Source: a virus | IMG/VR virus record: IMGVR_UViG_3300045944_000194 | Span: 1 to 31,199 of that record | Strand: one strand, 5' to 3' | DNA length: 31,199 bases | Shown: positions 24,551-31,111 of the stretch, in pieces | Layout of the letters: every line of letters starts with the position of its first letter | Position numbering within the stretch: position 1 is the first letter of the stretch | Made by a program: the position numbers and the translations under genes | Notes under the pieces: generated by a model | What the model was told of the DNA's origin: nothing | Database searches by the model: none | Seen by the model: only the letters and a program-made list of their open reading frames with translations

Positions 24551-25047
24551 GGACGCCACTGGGGCTGTCTCTGGTGTGGACCTCGGGCCTGTGTGTAGGC
24601 CTCGGTCTGGCCTGGCTGAGAGAGAAGCCCGAGCCGGAGTCTAGCGTCGTCATCGAGTACCGCGATATTCCAAGGTCGGAAGAGGAGTTCCCTCTCGTCA
24701 TGCCTACGACGGCTACCGTCGAGGAGATGAAGGCGAGGCTCGCTACGGCCTTGGAGGAAAACAAAAGGCTCACTGCACCCTATGCGCCATCTGGGGCGGA
24801 GGGGGCGTCATATTTGACGCAGATCTCCGAGGAGTCATACCACGAGGACGACGACTACGACAAGTCGGTCGTTGAGATCTTCCGTTCAGACAGCGGGGAT
24901 CACGTCATCGTGGACGGCACAGAAGACGACAACTGGCAGCACACGCTCGGAGCAGATCTTCTCGACATCATGGTCGGGATGACTGGCATCTACGTCCGTA
25001 ATGAGAACCTCAAGACGGACTTCGAGGTGGGCTGGGGACAACCGTGA
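24547..25047 (+). CDS. Membrane-anchored protein of unknown function
   Basis: This 166-residue protein starts at GTG 24547, overlapping the previous stop. An N-terminal signal-anchor-like segment (LGLSLVWTSGLCVGLGLAWL, residues 5-24) is followed by a polar acidic region with a short coiled coil (VEEMKARLATALEENKRL) and a C-terminal soluble part (DKSVVEIFRSDSGDHVIVDG). Two ATATT motifs fall in it. It is translationally coupled to the DUF6353-like gene before and the gene after (GTGA), so the three probably act together at the membrane. Confidence 0.6.
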   Translation: MRTPLGLSLVWTSGLCVGLGLAWLREKPEPESSVVIEYRDIPRSEEEFPLVMPTTATVEEMKARLATALEENKRLTAPYAPSGAEGASYLTQISEESYHEDDDYDKSVVEIFRSDSGDHVIVDGTEDDNWQHTLGADLLDIMVGMTGIYVRNENLKTDFEVGWGQP

Positions 25048-25604
25048 TCGGCGGAGAGGCATTCGTTGCACGGTACTATGCTTGGCTGCTCGAGCAGGCT
25101 TACGCCACGAACGCTCGGCGTCAAATGTACGGTGGCGTGCTACGAGTTCTCTTCGACATCCCGTTCTACTGGACGATCGTGCGGGATGACGACAGAGCAG
25201 GCGACGCCAGCGTATACAGGCGCTACGAAGCGTGGCAGCTCGAATCCGAGCCGAACACGGTAAATCCGGAATGGCTGGCAAACTGGGTTCAGTCGACGCC
25301 CAGCGTGCTGGAGGTACTGGTGGGAATTGCGGAAAGGTGGTCTCAGTTCTTCGAGAAGCCTGTTCCGTACTACTTCAACCACCTATATCGCAACATGGGC
25401 TTCCACATGTACAGAGGCGCACATCTACGCCCGAGTGAAGAGGAGGCCGTCAGGTGGACAGTAGACAACTGGCTCAATCGTCGGATCGAGTACAACGGCG
25501 AGGGTAGCCCGTTCCCAATCAGAGCGAATCGAGGAACAATCGACATGCGACTGATCCCGATCTGGGAGCAGATGAACGCATATTCACGTCAACACTTCAT
25601 GTGA
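25044..25604 (+). CDS. Conserved phage protein of unknown function (186 aa)
   Basis: This 186-residue protein starts at GTG 25044, overlapping the previous stop. It is Trp/Tyr/Arg-rich with an N-terminal YYAWLLEQAY helix, LFDIPFYWTIVRDDDRAGD, SVLEVLVGIAERW, and a C-terminal FPIRANRGTIDMRLIPIWEQM. I recognise the same series (YFxWL, DxNRAxDG, SVLExLV, GxxFPL, WxQM) from phages of other Gram-positive hosts, often near DUF6353-like genes and a DNA polymerase. No catalytic motif is known to me. It lies 11 bases before the replication gene. Confidence 0.65.
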   Translation: MIGGEAFVARYYAWLLEQAYATNARRQMYGGVLRVLFDIPFYWTIVRDDDRAGDASVYRRYEAWQLESEPNTVNPEWLANWVQSTPSVLEVLVGIAERWSQFFEKPVPYYFNHLYRNMGFHMYRGAHLRPSEEEAVRWTVDNWLNRRIEYNGEGSPFPIRANRGTIDMRLIPIWEQMNAYSRQHFM

Positions 25605-25615
25605 GGGGAGGGTAG

Positions 25616-28600
25616 ATGGACTTCATTCGAATCGGAGTGAAAGAGAACAAAGACGGCACGAGGGAGTACTTCCCCTCACTGCAAGTGGCATACACCAACG
25701 ACGTAGTGGTGCGTGGCGGCGGCTTCGTGGCTATCTGGGACGAAGACACAGGGCTATATTCCAGGAGCGTTTCCGAGGCCGCCGACATCATCGACCGTTC
25801 GTTCGCCAGAATGGTGGGCGACAAGCTGCGTCCAGGCGACAACATCCGCAAGATGAAGGTGTACGACAACCAGTCCTGGAACAAGTTTCACTCCTGGATG
25901 AAGAACGTCGGCGAGGTCGGTCCGGATCTAGACAAGAAGCTAGTCTATGCCGATCAGGTGGCAACCAAGCAAGAAGCGGCAACGTTCAAGATGTCATATT
26001 CTCTCACCTCGGCCCCGCCCAAGGCCTGGGAGAGAGTTGTCGGAACGCTGTACGACGAGAACGAGCGTCTGAAGATCGAGTGGGCGATCGGGTCGGTGCT
26101 TTCTGGCGATGCCGCAACGCTGATTCACAAGATGTACGTGTTCTTCGGTGCACCGGGCTCGGGCAAGTCGACGATTCTCAACATCATCGATTTGCTATTC
26201 GAAGGACACACCGCTGCTTTCTCTGCCTATCACTTGGGCCGAGCAGACAGCGCGTTTAACCTCGAGCCGTTTCACAAGAACCCTCTTGTGGCGATCGACC
26301 AAGATGCAGACCTGTCTCGGATCGACACCAACAAGAATCTGAACAGCCTCGTGTCCCACGACAAGATCACAATCAACGCCAAGGGACGAAGCATCTTCGA
26401 GATCGTCCCTCGATCGACGCTGTTCATCGGCACCAACGAGCCGGTCAAGATCTCAGACCGAAAGTCGGGCATATTCAGACGCCTTGTGGACATCCAACCC
26501 ACAGGGACGCTCATTCCCGAGTCCGAGTATCACCAGCTCATGAGCCAGATCAAGTTCGAGTTGGGCGCGATTGCTGCCCGGTGTCTTCGCGTCTACCAAC
26601 ACTACGGCCCGGCATATCTGTCGAGCTACCGGTCTACGGAGATGATGTACAGGACAAACGACGTCTTCAACTTCGTGGAAGACAACCGCATGGTCTTGTC
26701 TCACGGGGTAACCCTGAAACAAGCGCACAAGATGTACGTGAACTGGTGTGAGGAAACCGACACCAAGATCGTACTGAAGCAGTACAAGCTACGCGATGCC
26801 TTGAAGGAGTACTTCGAGGAGTTCCACGAGCAGATCATGATCGACGGCGAACGCTATCGGTCCTACTTCAAGGGACTCAAAGCCGTCGAGAAGTTCGGCT
26901 ACGTTCAGGTGAAACACGAGCCTCGATCGTGGCTGATGCTGGAGGAGCAGGACTCGCTACTGGATCGATATCTGGCCCAGTCTCCAGCACAGTACAGCAC
27001 CGGCGACGAGAAGCACCCACTCAAGAAGCCTTGGGCGCAGTGTGACTCAAAACTGATGCAACTGGACACGTCGCTGGAGCACTACGTCCAGGTTCCGACA
27101 CAGCACATCGTCATCGACTACGACTTGAGGGATTCCAGTGGAGCAAAGAGTCTCGCCCTCAACCTCCAGGCGGCCAGTGGATGGCCTCCTACATATGCTG
27201 AGGTTAGTCGCGGCGGACAAGGGCTACACCTTCACTACGATTACGTGGGCGACGTTGGTGAGCTTGCCAGCGTGGGCGGTGGTGGAGCTTTCGAAGTCAA
27301 GACACTGCTTGGTAACGCAAGCCTGCGTCGAAGGCTGTCTCAGTGTAACGCTATATCCGTCGCAACGCTATCTGGCGGACTACCTCTCAAGTCTGAAGGA
27401 AGGGGGAACGTGCTCTCATCCGAAATGGCTATGAGCGACAAGGGCTTGAGAGAGCTCCTCGTTCGGGCCTTGAAGAAGGAAGTACATCCCAATACCAAGC
27501 CCAGCATGGACTTCATCAAGAAGGTGCTGGACGACGCAACGGCCCAGGGCATGTCCTACGACGTGACGGACATGTACGAAGACTTCTTCAACCTGGCCAT
27601 GAGCAGCTCCAACCAGCGCGATATCTGCCTGGAGATCCTGGCGCAGCTCAAGCTCAAAAGCGAAGACGAGATCCCGGCGGGGCCCGAGGGCAGCGCTCCG
27701 ATCGTGTTCTTCGACTGTGAAGTGTACCGCAATCTGTTCCTCATCTGCTGGATGTACGACGAGGACGACGCCGAGGTTGTCACCATGATCAACCCGACGC
27801 CGGAGGAAGTGGAGAAGCTGCTGGGCTATCGGCTCATCGGCTTCAACAACCGCCTCTACGACAACCATATCCTCTGGGCTCGAACCCTGGGATACACCAA
27901 CGAGGCGCTGTACAACCTCAGCCAGCAGATCATCACCGAGTCCGACAACAACAAGAAGTTCGGTGCTGCATATTCTCTCCACTACGCGGACGTGCACGAC
28001 TTCGCATCGGAGAAGAAGAGCCTGAAGAAGTGGCAGGTGGAACTTGGCATTCCGCACATGGAAATCGACATTCCTTGGGATCAGGATGTCCCTGAGGACC
28101 GAGTTCTCGATGTCGCCGAGTACTGCGCAAACGACGTCCGAGGAACGCGTGCTGTTGCGAAGGCGCGATCTGGTGATTTCGCGGCACGGCAAATCCTTGC
28201 TGCGCTGTCCGGTCTCGAGGTCTGCAACACAACTAAACAGCACACCGAACGACTTGTCTTCGGCGAGACCAAGGACCCGTCTGGGGAGCTGGTCTACACC
28301 GACCTGGCAAAGACGTTCGTAGGCTACAAGTTCGATCGATTCGCCCCCGGCAAGGAGAAGAGCACCTACAAGGGCGAGAAGATTGGAGAGGGCGGCTATG
28401 TCTACGCAGAACCAGGGATGTACGACAACGTTGCTCTGCTCGATGTGGCATCGATGCACCCTACGAGCATTGTCGAACTCGACTTGTTCGGACGCCATAC
28501 GCTTCGCTTCAAGGAGCTGATGGACGCTCGCCTCGACATCAAGCACAAGCGGCTGGAAGATGCAGCCAAACGCTTCGACGGCAAGCTGGCACCATATCTC

Positions 28601-29347
28601 GACAACCCGAAGCAGCTGAGCGATGCCCTCAAGATCGTGATCAACACGGTCTACGGTCTGACCGCAGCCGGCTTCCCCAACAAGTTCAGAGACGATCGCA
28701 ACCTCGACAACATCGTGGCCAAGCGTGGCGCTCTGTTCATGGTGGACTTGAAGGAGTTCATTCAGCAGAAGGGCTTCACCGTAGCCCACATCAAGACCGA
28801 CTCCGTCAAGATCCCAGACTGCACGCCCGAGCTCATCGAGGAAGTCAAGGAGTTCGGGGCCAAGTACGGCTACACCTTCGAGCACGAGGCGACGTACGAG
28901 AAGTTCTGCCTCGTCAACGATGCGGTGTACGTGTGCTACACCGGCGGTCACTGGGAGGCAACAGGTGCCCAGTTCGCCCACCCCGTGGTGTTCAAGACGC
29001 TGTTCACCCAGGAGCCGATCGACCCCGAGGACTACATCGAGATCAAGCAGGTCCAGAAGGGCCACATGATATTGATGGACACCCCCAACGGAGTGCATTC
29101 GCGCATTCGTTTCGTCGGTCGTTTCGGCGCTTTTCTGCCAATCGTCAACGGCTCGACGCTATATCGCGTGGACGGCGAGAAGACGGCAGCAGTCACCGGC
29201 ACCAAGGGTTATCTGTGGGAGCTCGCCGACGAGGCGATCAACCGTGGGTACGAGATCGACGTCTCCTACGCACAGGCCTTGGTGGACGAGGCACGGGAGG
29301 CGATCGAGAAGTTCGGTTCCGTATCCAAGTTCACGTGGACCGGGTAG
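25616..29347 (+). CDS. Helicase-primase-exonuclease-family B DNA polymerase fusion
   Basis: This 1243-residue protein joins four replication modules. SF3 helicase (about 140-330): Walker A GAPGSGKST at 178-186, Walker B-like LVAIDQDAD near 224-232, sensor STLFIGTNEP at 267-276 and arginines in RKSGIFRR. A helical linker follows. AEP-like primase (about 480-600): HIVIDYDLRD with D501/D503, and SRGGQGLHLHY with H538/H540, then EVKTLLG. DEDD exonuclease (about 695-850): D700 and E702, YD at 748-749, Y836 and D840 in YCANDV. Family B polymerase (about 900-1240): motif A LLDVASMHP with D943, motif B KIVINTVYG at 1006-1014, motif C KTDS at 1060-1063 with D1062. All key residues are present, so the enzyme should be active. 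Start ATG 25616 follows GGGGAGGG. Confidence 0.85.
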   Translation: MDFIRIGVKENKDGTREYFPSLQVAYTNDVVVRGGGFVAIWDEDTGLYSRSVSEAADIIDRSFARMVGDKLRPGDNIRKMKVYDNQSWNKFHSWMKNVGEVGPDLDKKLVYADQVATKQEAATFKMSYSLTSAPPKAWERVVGTLYDENERLKIEWAIGSVLSGDAATLIHKMYVFFGAPGSGKSTILNIIDLLFEGHTAAFSAYHLGRADSAFNLEPFHKNPLVAIDQDADLSRIDTNKNLNSLVSHDKITINAKGRSIFEIVPRSTLFIGTNEPVKISDRKSGIFRRLVDIQPTGTLIPESEYHQLMSQIKFELGAIAARCLRVYQHYGPAYLSSYRSTEMMYRTNDVFNFVEDNRMVLSHGVTLKQAHKMYVNWCEETDTKIVLKQYKLRDALKEYFEEFHEQIMIDGERYRSYFKGLKAVEKFGYVQVKHEPRSWLMLEEQDSLLDRYLAQSPAQYSTGDEKHPLKKPWAQCDSKLMQLDTSLEHYVQVPTQHIVIDYDLRDSSGAKSLALNLQAASGWPPTYAEVSRGGQGLHLHYDYVGDVGELASVGGGGAFEVKTLLGNASLRRRLSQCNAISVATLSGGLPLKSEGRGNVLSSEMAMSDKGLRELLVRALKKEVHPNTKPSMDFIKKVLDDATAQGMSYDVTDMYEDFFNLAMSSSNQRDICLEILAQLKLKSEDEIPAGPEGSAPIVFFDCEVYRNLFLICWMYDEDDAEVVTMINPTPEEVEKLLGYRLIGFNNRLYDNHILWARTLGYTNEALYNLSQQIITESDNNKKFGAAYSLHYADVHDFASEKKSLKKWQVELGIPHMEIDIPWDQDVPEDRVLDVAEYCANDVRGTRAVAKARSGDFAARQILAALSGLEVCNTTKQHTERLVFGETKDPSGELVYTDLAKTFVGYKFDRFAPGKEKSTYKGEKIGEGGYVYAEPGMYDNVALLDVASMHPTSIVELDLFGRHTLRFKELMDARLDIKHKRLEDAAKRFDGKLAPYLDNPKQLSDALKIVINTVYGLTAAGFPNKFRDDRNLDNIVAKRGALFMVDLKEFIQQKGFTVAHIKTDSVKIPDCTPELIEEVKEFGAKYGYTFEHEATYEKFCLVNDAVYVCYTGGHWEATGAQFAHPVVFKTLFTQEPIDPEDYIEIKQVQKGHMILMDTPNGVHSRIRFVGRFGAFLPIVNGSTLYRVDGEKTAAVTGTKGYLWELADEAINRGYEIDVSYAQALVDEAREAIEKFGSVSKFTWTG

Positions 29348-29348
29348 G

Positions 29349-29376
29349 AAAAACACTCCTTAAAGTGACCACTCAC
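29349..29376 (+). promoter_or_regulatory. Repeat/promoter element P5 with 5' hairpin
   Basis: Fifth copy: AAAAACAC at 29349-29356, TC, CTTAAAGTG at 29359-29367, starting just after the polymerase stop. GTGA (29365-29368) pairs with TCAC (29373-29376) around a CCAC loop; AGGAGG follows within 3 bases and the ATG lies at 29389. Confidence 0.6.
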
Positions 29377-29388
29377 ATAGGAGGACAC

Positions 29389-29568
29389 ATGAAGTCCAGT
29401 ACGTTCAAGAACGTCTCCATCGGAGTTTCGTGTCTCGTCACTTCCGTCGCTTGCGTCGCTGCCATTGCCGGCAGCCTCAAGATGATGCAGGACCTGACCA
29501 ACGACCTCTCCGACACGGAGGAAGTTCCCGACAACGTCGCCAAAATCGATTCCGAATTCCGTCAGTAG
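29389..29568 (+). CDS. Small membrane protein
   Basis: This 59-residue protein starts at ATG 29389 after AGGAGG. A polar N-terminus leads to a membrane segment near residues 10-30 (SIGVSCLVTSVACVAAIAG) and a polar, acidic tail (SDTEEVPDNVAKIDSE). It resembles the other small membrane proteins behind elements P1-P4. A signal peptide is an alternative reading. Function unknown. Confidence 0.65.
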   Translation: MKSSTFKNVSIGVSCLVTSVACVAAIAGSLKMMQDLTNDLSDTEEVPDNVAKIDSEFRQ

Positions 29569-29575
29569 TCACAGG

Positions 29576-29609
29576 CTCTGGGCCCTTGTAGAAATACAGG
29601 GGCTCAGGG
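29576..29609 (+). terminator. Fifteen-bp GAAA-capped stem-loop
   Basis: The segment 29576-29590 pairs with 29595-29609 over 15 base pairs (three of them G-T type pairs) closed by a GAAA tetraloop. It lies 7 bases after a stop codon and is followed by TCTTGTC, the same flank as the stem at 22392-22418. A terminator is likely; since the next ribosome site (AAGGAG) lies close downstream it could also be a leader structure that protects the mRNA end. Confidence 0.65.
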
Positions 29610-29628
29610 TCTTGTCTTAAGGAGAGAC

Positions 29629-30192
29629 ATGCCCGAGAACATGGTATCGCCGCCCGAAGAGGAACCGCGTCCCGACATCGCCAAGCTGGAGGCGCTCCGG
29701 GCCGAGAAGGCGGAAGAGGAAGCCGAGATCCGCGAGCGTCTCGAGGTTGTCGAGGAGCGGATGGAAGGCCCAAAAGAGGATCTGCCGGAAGAGGCGCCGA
29801 TCGGCGAACTGCAGCCCACGGAGCCGGTGCTGGAGCCCTCTCCGCAGAAGGTCTCGATCGGTCGCGTCGTCGTCTACAGGTCGCGAACGGGCAACTACAG
29901 CGTCCCGGCGATTGTGAACTGCACCCTGGACAGCATCTACCAGCCGGGAGTGGAGGCGGGGTTTGTACCTGCCCTGACCAAGGCGGACAACGTACACCTG
30001 ACCGTGTTCAGTCCGGGGAGGCCTGGGATGAGAGTGACCCAGGAAGAAACCCCGGGAGCCGAAGCGTTCGTCGTCCAACCGACCCACGGTATGCCGATCT
30101 CTGAGAACGTGGCCGGCTGCTACCAGGAGTGGGACATCCCCTACGACGAAGCCGGCTCTCCGGGCACCTGGATGTGGCCTCCACGCGTATGA
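29629..30192 (+). CDS. Phage protein with N-terminal coiled coil and conserved C-terminal domain
   Basis: This 187-residue protein starts at ATG 29629 after AAGGAGAG. Residues about 15-50 form a very acidic coiled coil (KLEALRAEKAEEEAEIRERL), then a Pro/Glu-rich linker. The C-terminal ~115 residues contain GRVVVYRSRTGNYSVPAIV, PALTKADNVHLTVFSPG and a terminal PGTWMWPPRV. I recognise the latter pattern from small actinophage proteins of unknown function. Stop overlaps the next start as ATGA. Confidence 0.65.
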   Translation: MPENMVSPPEEEPRPDIAKLEALRAEKAEEEAEIRERLEVVEERMEGPKEDLPEEAPIGELQPTEPVLEPSPQKVSIGRVVVYRSRTGNYSVPAIVNCTLDSIYQPGVEAGFVPALTKADNVHLTVFSPGRPGMRVTQEETPGAEAFVVQPTHGMPISENVAGCYQEWDIPYDEAGSPGTWMWPPRV

Positions 30193-30422
30193 CATATCCC
30201 CCTAGGTACGACGTGAAAGTGAGGTTCGGATGTCTGGGGTGTCTAATCAGCCTGTTGCTGATGGTGGCTGCAGTCTGGGCGATATCGTGGCTGATAGTGA
30301 ACTGGCCAAGCGAGGACCGCACGAGTGGCCCACCGACGGTGAACACCTCTGGGGTTCTTGGCAGGCCTTCAGCCGATCCAAGTACTACCGCACGTGCGTT
30401 CATCCCAAGTGCTCGGCCGTAG
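30189..30422 (+). CDS. Small membrane protein, overlapping next gene out of frame
   Basis: This 77-residue frame starts at ATG 30189, overlapping the previous stop (ATGA). It has a basic N-terminus (MTYPPRYDVKVRFG), one strong membrane segment near residues 16-37 (CLGCLISLLLMVAAVWAIS) and a Ser/Pro/Thr-rich tail. The tail (residues about 45-77) looks like low-complexity shadow coding of the overlapping gene at 30230-30454, so the N-terminal half is the better supported part. Confidence 0.5.
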   Translation: MTYPPRYDVKVRFGCLGCLISLLLMVAAVWAISWLIVNWPSEDRTSGPPTVNTSGVLGRPSADPSTTARAFIPSARP

Positions 30423-30454
30423 AGTACAAGAATCCGCCAAAGGAGTACACGTGA
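30230..30454 (+). CDS. Small Cys-containing protein, overlapping previous gene
   Basis: This 74-residue protein starts at ATG 30230 with GTGAGG upstream. Its C-terminal half (HEWPTDGEHLWGSWQ, KYYRTCVHPKCSAVEYK) looks like a small phage protein with a C-x4-C pair, a possible metal site. Its stop overlaps the next GTG start (GTGA), and its last bases contain the ribosome site AAAGGAG, which supports it as a real gene. It overlaps the frame at 30189-30422 by 193 bases in a different phase. Function unknown. Confidence 0.6.
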   Translation: MSGVSNQPVADGGCSLGDIVADSELAKRGPHEWPTDGEHLWGSWQAFSRSKYYRTCVHPKCSAVEYKNPPKEYT

Positions 30455-30525
30455 GCTGGGAATTCTGGATCGTAGTCGTGGCCATCGCCTTCCTGGTGGC
30501 CCTGGCAGTCAAGAGGTGGTTCTGA
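30451..30525 (+). CDS. Very small membrane protein (24 aa)
   Basis: GTG 30451, six bases after AAAGGAG and overlapping the previous stop, opens a 24-residue frame: MSWEFWIVVVAIAFLVALAV and then KRWF. This is a single membrane helix with a basic end, typical of phage micro-proteins. Function unknown. Confidence 0.6.
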   Translation: MSWEFWIVVVAIAFLVALAVKRWF

Positions 30526-30824
30526 TAGACGCCAAGTTCAACGTCGAGGGGGACCATATTCCTCGCATCGAAGTGGGTCGACAGCTCGTGTGGGAATGGG
30601 CTGCGGAGGCCTTGGGTGTGGGCAAGGAACACCCCACGTTCAGCGTCGAGGAGGTGTACTGCGTTTGGTTCTGCAAGACCCTGCAGCACTGGAAGGCGCT
30701 GTACTCCACCACGATTCCGGACAAGCGGTACTACGAGGTGACCTACAACGGCGATCGAGACGAGGTCTACATCGACACCTACAGCAAGACTCACAACATA
30801 AACGTCAACGAGGTGTATCGATGA
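30516..30824 (+). CDS. Conserved small phage protein (DUF6275-like)
   Basis: This 102-residue protein starts at GTG 30516 within the end of the previous gene. The core (EEVYCVWFCKTLQHWKALYS, TTIPDKRYYEVTYNGDRD, then YIDTYSKTHN) resembles small phage proteins I recall as DUF6275, of unknown function. The stop overlaps the next start as ATGA. Confidence 0.65.
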   Translation: MVLIDAKFNVEGDHIPRIEVGRQLVWEWAAEALGVGKEHPTFSVEEVYCVWFCKTLQHWKALYSTTIPDKRYYEVTYNGDRDEVYIDTYSKTHNINVNEVYR

Positions 30825-31111
30825 AGTGGTACAAGTCCAGGCCGGTGCAAATCCAGGCTCAACACTGGAACGGCAGTACCCCCAACGCCGAGTACATCGT
30901 CAGTTGGATACTCGAAGAAGGCGGGACTGCTCGCTTCAAGTGCGGAGGTCAGTGCTGCGAAAACGAGCTGGCCATCTACATCGACACGCTCGAGGGTCGC
31001 ATGAAGGCCTCGCCTCAGGACTACGTCATCCGGGGGACCAAGGGCGAGTTCTATCCGTGCAAACCCGATGTCTTCTACGAGAAGTACGAAGAGGTAAAGG
31101 TTCATGGCTAA
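30821..31111 (+). CDS. Small phage protein, PGDYG-like
   Basis: This 96-residue protein starts at ATG 30821, overlapping the previous stop. The N-terminal KWYKSRPVQIQAQHW, a Cys cluster (CGGQCCENE) and the C-terminal SPQDYVIRGTKGEFYPCKPD match a common small phage family whose core reads P-G-D-[YW]-[IV]-[IV]-[RK]-G, here with Q in place of G. Function unknown. It overlaps the next gene by 8 bases. Confidence 0.7.
   Translation: MKWYKSRPVQIQAQHWNGSTPNAEYIVSWILEEGGTARFKCGGQCCENELAIYIDTLEGRMKASPQDYVIRGTKGEFYPCKPDVFYEKYEEVKVHG

Larger units (their letters stand above)
1990..30560 (+). repeat. Dispersed strand-specific ATATT motif (57 copies)
   Basis: By reading every line I count 57 ATATT on the + strand (first at 1990, last at 30556) and find no AATAT on the + strand. 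The base before is G 25 times, C 20, T 12 and never A; the base after is a pyrimidine in 52 of 57. Copies fall in all three codon frames (for example 26471 uses the rare ATA Ile codon, 25756 a TAT Tyr codon, 13317 an ATT Ile codon) and in spacers (6495, 19559, 21471, 21697, 22431). They are nearly absent from the highly expressed capsid and first tail protein genes. Function unknown. Confidence 0.7.
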
